From: DATLGB01 sp963726825
GTDB lineage: Bacteria > Actinomycetota > Thermoleophilia > Solirubrobacterales > Solirubrobacteraceae
Direction: 5' to 3'
NCBI GenBank assembly: GCA_963726825.1
Contig: CAVSDT010000001.1
Coordinates: 1,054,001-1,118,000, forward strand
Length of the DNA stretch: 64,000 nucleotides
Under the pieces are notes generated by a model. That model ran no database searches. It was not told the origin of the DNA and saw only the letters and a program-made list of their open reading frames with translations. Shown here one piece after another: positions 59,544 to 64,000 of this stretch (position 1 is its first letter; each line of letters begins with the position of its first letter). A program made the position numbers and the translations under genes.

Positions 59544-60768
59544 GCGCGGCCTCACCCGGCGCGGCCTGTTCGCCGGCGGCGCCGCCGGGGCGGCCGGCGT
59601 GGCGCTCGGCGTCGGCGGCACCGCGGTCGTCGCCGACGAGGACGCATCCGCCTCCGGCCAGCGCCCCGTCCCCTTCCATGGGCGCCACCAGGCCGGGATC
59701 GCGACCGCGGCACAGGACCGGCTCCACTTCGCGGCCTTCGATCTGACGACGACGGATCGGGCCGCCGTGATCGTGCTGCTGCAGGCGTGGACCCGCGCGG
59801 CGCAGCGGATGACGCAGGGCAAGCCGGTCGGAGACGTCAACGACGTCGCGCTCGCGCCGCCCGACGACACCGGCGAGGCCGACGGCCTCGCCGCGGCACG
59901 GCTGACGGTCACCTTCGGGTTCGGTCCGGGGCTCTTCGACGGCCGCTTCGGCCTCGCGAGGAAGCGGCCGGCCGCGTTGCGGGCGCTTCCCGGCCTGCCG
60001 GGCGACGAGCTCGACCCCGACCGCGTGGGCGGCGACCTGTGCGTCCAGGCGTGCGCGGACGACCCGGTCGTCGCGTTCCACGCCGTGCGCAACCTCGCGC
60101 GCATCGCGCGCGGGACCGCCGTGATGCGCTGGTCCCAGCTCGGCTTCGGCCGCACCTCGTCCACCACGCGCACGCAGCAGACCGAGCGCAACCTGATGGG
60201 GTTCAAGGACGGCACGAACAACCTCAAGGCCGAGGACCGCGCCGCGTTCGCCGAGCACGTCTGGACCGGCGGCGCCGGCACGCCCGACTGGCTGGACGGC
60301 GGCTCCTACCTCGTCGCGCGCCGCATCCGGATGCTGATCGAGACGTGGGACCGCGCCTCCTTGCAGGACCAGGAGCGCACGATCGGCCGCACGAAGGCCG
60401 CCGGCGCCCCGTTGGGCAAGGCCCGGGAGTTCGACGCGGTCGACCTGTCCGCCACGGGCGAGGACGGCCTCCCGGTGGTCCCCGCGACCGCGCACGTCCG
60501 CCTCGCGGCCCCAGAGGTCAACGGCGGCACGAGCATCCTGCGCCGGGGCTACTCGTTCACGGACGGCATGGACGACTTCGGGCAGCTGGACGCCGGCCTG
60601 TTCTTCATCGCGTTCATGCGCGACCCGCAGGCCTTCGTCACGCTGCAGACGCGGCTGGGGGCCTCCGACGGGCTCAACGAGTACATCAAGCACGTCGGCT
60701 CGGCGGTCTTCGCCGTCCCGCGCGGCGTGCGGCGCGGCGAGTTCGTCGGCCAGTCGTTGTTCGCGTGA
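59536..60768 (+). CDS. efeB: EfeB: Tat-exported dye-decolorising peroxidase / deferrochelatase
   Basis: Heme peroxidase of 410 aa. Twin-arginine signal (LTRRGLFAG, residues 6-14) directs folded export. The DyP core includes GFKDGT (Gly222-Thr227; family G-x-x-D-G), distal Arg337, and proximal heme ligand His320. In the Efe system it is thought to release iron from heme or oxidise Fe(II) to Fe(III). TTG 59536 is inferred because it directly precedes the Tat motif and overlaps the upstream stop by eight bases; the longer frame is antisense-like. Last gene of the locus. Confidence 0.92.
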   Translation: MPRRGLTRRGLFAGGAAGAAGVALGVGGTAVVADEDASASGQRPVPFHGRHQAGIATAAQDRLHFAAFDLTTTDRAAVIVLLQAWTRAAQRMTQGKPVGDVNDVALAPPDDTGEADGLAAARLTVTFGFGPGLFDGRFGLARKRPAALRALPGLPGDELDPDRVGGDLCVQACADDPVVAFHAVRNLARIARGTAVMRWSQLGFGRTSSTTRTQQTERNLMGFKDGTNNLKAEDRAAFAEHVWTGGAGTPDWLDGGSYLVARRIRMLIETWDRASLQDQERTIGRTKAAGAPLGKAREFDAVDLSATGEDGLPVVPATAHVRLAAPEVNGGTSILRRGYSFTDGMDDFGQLDAGLFFIAFMRDPQAFVTLQTRLGASDGLNEYIKHVGSAVFAVPRGVRRGEFVGQSLFA

Positions 60769-60825
60769 GGCCGCCAGGTTCGTCAAGTCCCGGCCGACCC
60801 TGCCGATGAAGAGGAGGTGGAAGGG

Positions 60826-62804
60826 ATGCCGCGCTGGGTGCGCCGGACCTACGTCGCGATCGCGGCGTGGCTCGTGCTCGCCGCGCTGCGCAACGCGTTC
60901 TGGCCCGGCCTCGAGCTCGCGCCGCTCTCGAACCGCTTCGTCCACGTCGGCGTCCTGCTCCTCGCCGCCGGGCTGTGCGCCGTGCGCGCGGCGCGCGGCG
61001 ATCGCGAGCGCGCCGCCTGGGGGCTGATCGCGGCGGGCATCCTCGCCTGGACGGCCGGCGAGGCCTACTACGCCTCCGTGCTGTGGACGGTGGAGGTCGT
61101 CCCGTTCCCCTCGGCCGCCGACGTCGGCTTCCTGCTCGCCCCGCCGCTGCTGCTCGCCGGGCTCATCCTGCTCGCGCGCAGCCGCCATCCGCGGCTGCCC
61201 GCCACCGCCTGGGCGGACGGGCTGACCGCCGCCCTGGCCACCGCCGCCTTCAGCGCGGCGCTCGTCGTCGACGCCGCCGCCGGCTCGGCGTCCGGCGACC
61301 CCGCCGGGGTCGCCACGACGCTCGCCTATCCCCTGTGGGACCTCGTGCTCGGCGCCTTCGTCGTCGGCGTGGTGGCCGGTGCCGGCTGGCGGTCGGACCG
61401 CACCTGGCTCGTGGCCGGTGCGGGCATCGCGACGTTCTGGATCGCCGATTCCCTCTACGTCGTCCAGAACGCCACCGACTCCTTCGTCTCCCCGAGCTGG
61501 TTCGACGCCGGCTGGTGGATCGGGCTGACCTGCCTCTCCTTCGCCGCCTGGACGCCGGCGCGCCCCGCGGGCGCCGACCGCACCCACCGCGGCATCCGCC
61601 TCATCCTCGGACCGCTGGTGTTCAGCGCCGCCGGTCTCGGGCTGCTGGTCTACGGCGCCCTCGAGCGCACCAACGGCCTCGTCATCGCGCTCGCGGCGGC
61701 CTCCATCCTCGCGGTCATGGCGCGTCTGGTGCTGACCTTCAACGACAACCTGTCGATGCTCAGCGCCTCCCGCGAGGAGGCGCTCAAGGACGCACTGACC
61801 GGCCTGCCGAACCGGCGCGCGCTCACCCGCGGCCTCCAGGCGGGGATCGCCCGCGCCACGCCGGAGCGCCCCGTCGTGCTGGCCCTGTTCGACCTCGACG
61901 GGTTCAAGGCCTACAACGACGCCTTCGGGCATCCCGCGGGCGACGCCCTGCTCGAGCGCCTCGGGTCCAGCCTCCAGCGCTACCTGCGCGGACGCGGCAC
62001 GGCCTTCCGGATGGGCGGGGACGAGTTCTGCGCGATCTTCGAGCCGGGCGACCAGATCGTCGAGCCGATCGTCGCCGGCGCCGCCTCGACGCTGTCAGAG
62101 CGCGGCGAGGGCTTCGACATCGGCTGCTCCTGGGGCTCGATCGTCCTGCCGCTGGAGGCCGAGGACGCCGACACGGCGCTGCGCCTGGCCGACCGGCGCA
62201 TGTACGCCCACAAGCACGGCGGGCGCACGTCCGCCGGCCGCCAGACCAAGGACGTGCTCCTGCGCGTGCTGGCCGAGCGCAACCCCGTCCTGACCTCGCA
62301 CATGCACGACGTCGCCGAGCTCGCCGACCGCACCTGCCGCGAGCTCGCGCTCCCCGACGAGGAGCGCGCGGACGTCGTCCACGCCGCCGAGCTGCACGAC
62401 GTCGGCAAGGTCGCGATCCCGGACGCGATCCTCGACAAGCCCGGGCCGCTGGACAGCGCCGAGTGGGAGTTCATGCGCCGTCACACGCTGATCGGCGAGC
62501 GCATCATCGCCGCCGCGCCCGCCCTGCAGCGGGTCGCGCAGATCGTGCGCTCGAGCCACGAGCGCTGGGACGGCCAGGGCTACCCCGACCAGCTCGCCGG
62601 AGAGGCGATCCCGCTCGGCGCCCGCGTCGTCGCCGTCGCCGATGCGTTCGACGCGATGGTCACCGAGCGCCCCTACGCCGCGGCGCAGACCCCCTTGAGC
62701 GCGATCGCGGAGCTGCGGCGCTGCGCCGGCTCCCAGTTCGACCCGGTGGTGGTCGAGGCGTTCCGGGCCGCGATGGACCGGCAGGCCGCGGTCAGCGCCG
62801 CCGG

Positions 62805-62808
<4 letters not shown>
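60826..62808 (+). CDS. Membrane GGDEF and HD-GYP protein (diguanylate cyclase/phosphodiesterase)
   Basis: Protein of 660 aa with three parts: residues 1-300 hold eight to ten hydrophobic helices; GGDEF at 397-401 (RMGGDEFCAIF) predicts cyclic-di-GMP synthesis, but the upstream inhibitory-site R-x-x-D is absent (RGRG); the C-terminal HD-GYP domain has HD at 524-525, and SHERWDGQGYP in place of the usual HHE, so one metal ligand is Ser577. One protein may make and break c-di-GMP. ATG 60826 is chosen because AGGAGG lies eight bases upstream; the alternative GTG 60817 overlaps that site. It ends in a shared CTAG with the mutase gene. Confidence 0.92.

Positions 62809-64000
<1,192 letters not shown>

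Noticed and set aside
57003..60281. 1092-codon minus-strand frame across the efe locus
   Set aside because: Antisense shadow of the EfeU-EfeO and EfeB genes, which have clear catalytic and binding motifs.
60817..60825. GTG 60817 as the start of the GGDEF/HD-GYP gene
   Set aside because: It overlaps the AGGAGG ribosome site that is well spaced for ATG 60826.

Overview
This 64 kb window is very GC-rich and almost gap-free chromosomal DNA from an actinobacterium. It most likely belongs to the Thermoleophilia/Solirubrobacterales lineage (Conexibacter, Solirubrobacter or Patulibacter-like). Reasons are the frequent GTG/TTG starts, exported proteins with Arg/Lys-rich beta tails, a fused biotin carboxylase/carrier protein, GpgS, BenE and MctP/DUF3311 families, and many TANNNT boxes 6-10 nt before start codons. 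The lineage is inferred from gene content and style, not from a marker gene. I see no rRNA, IS element, prophage, CRISPR array or plasmid gene, and no intergenic stretch above about 110 bp. The window is core-like and housekeeping or catabolic in character.

Layout. 1-7.2 kb: truncated MFS transporter, nucleoside hydrolase, a hypothetical protein and a giant exported protein with beta-propeller-like repeats. 7.2-14.1 kb: small helical protein, DAO-type oxidoreductase, SGNH esterase, gamma-glutamyltransferase and a short operon (DoxX-like, alpha/beta hydrolase, YunG-like). 14.1-19.6 kb: homocysteine S-methyltransferase just downstream of tRNA-Phe(GAA), exonuclease III, M23 peptidase, BenE transporter and Cfa-type methyltransferase. 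19.6-24.7 kb: MrfA/Hrq1-type helicase, a glucosylglycerate operon (GpgS plus HAD phosphatase) and GpsA. 25-37 kb: LysR regulator, glycerate kinase-tryptophan 2,3-dioxygenase operon, aminotransferase, aldo/keto reductase, LigC-type ligase, DtxR regulator, YtoQ, then aminotransferase-formamidase-kynureninase, so tryptophan-to-anthranilate is nearly complete here. 37-41 kb: two exported proteins. 41-48 kb: sucCD, HAD and MBL enzymes, MFS transporter, MctP with DUF3311 and two acetyltransferases. 48-57 kb: acyl-CoA carboxylase alpha and beta subunits around an assimilatory sulfite reductase/CysH pair. 57.6-60.8 kb: an Efe iron-uptake locus in which permease EfeU and lipoprotein EfeO are one polypeptide, followed by the Tat-exported peroxidase EfeB. 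60.8-64 kb: GGDEF/HD-GYP protein and a truncated methylmalonyl-CoA mutase large subunit.

How the genes fit together. Acyl-CoA carboxylase, methylmalonyl-CoA mutase and succinyl-CoA synthetase can form a propionyl-CoA to succinate route. KynA, formamidase, KynU and an aminotransferase form a kynurenine route. CysH and sulfite reductase reduce activated sulfate to sulfide. The DtxR-family gene is a plausible regulator of the efe locus, which has a TTTGGGTACCCTAA dyad over its promoter. The most interesting material is the EfeU-EfeO fusion with an internal lipobox, two divergent gene pairs whose -10 boxes overlap on one TA step, four convergent pairs that share the tetranucleotide CTAG as both stop codons, and a recurring class of exported proteins with strongly basic beta tails.
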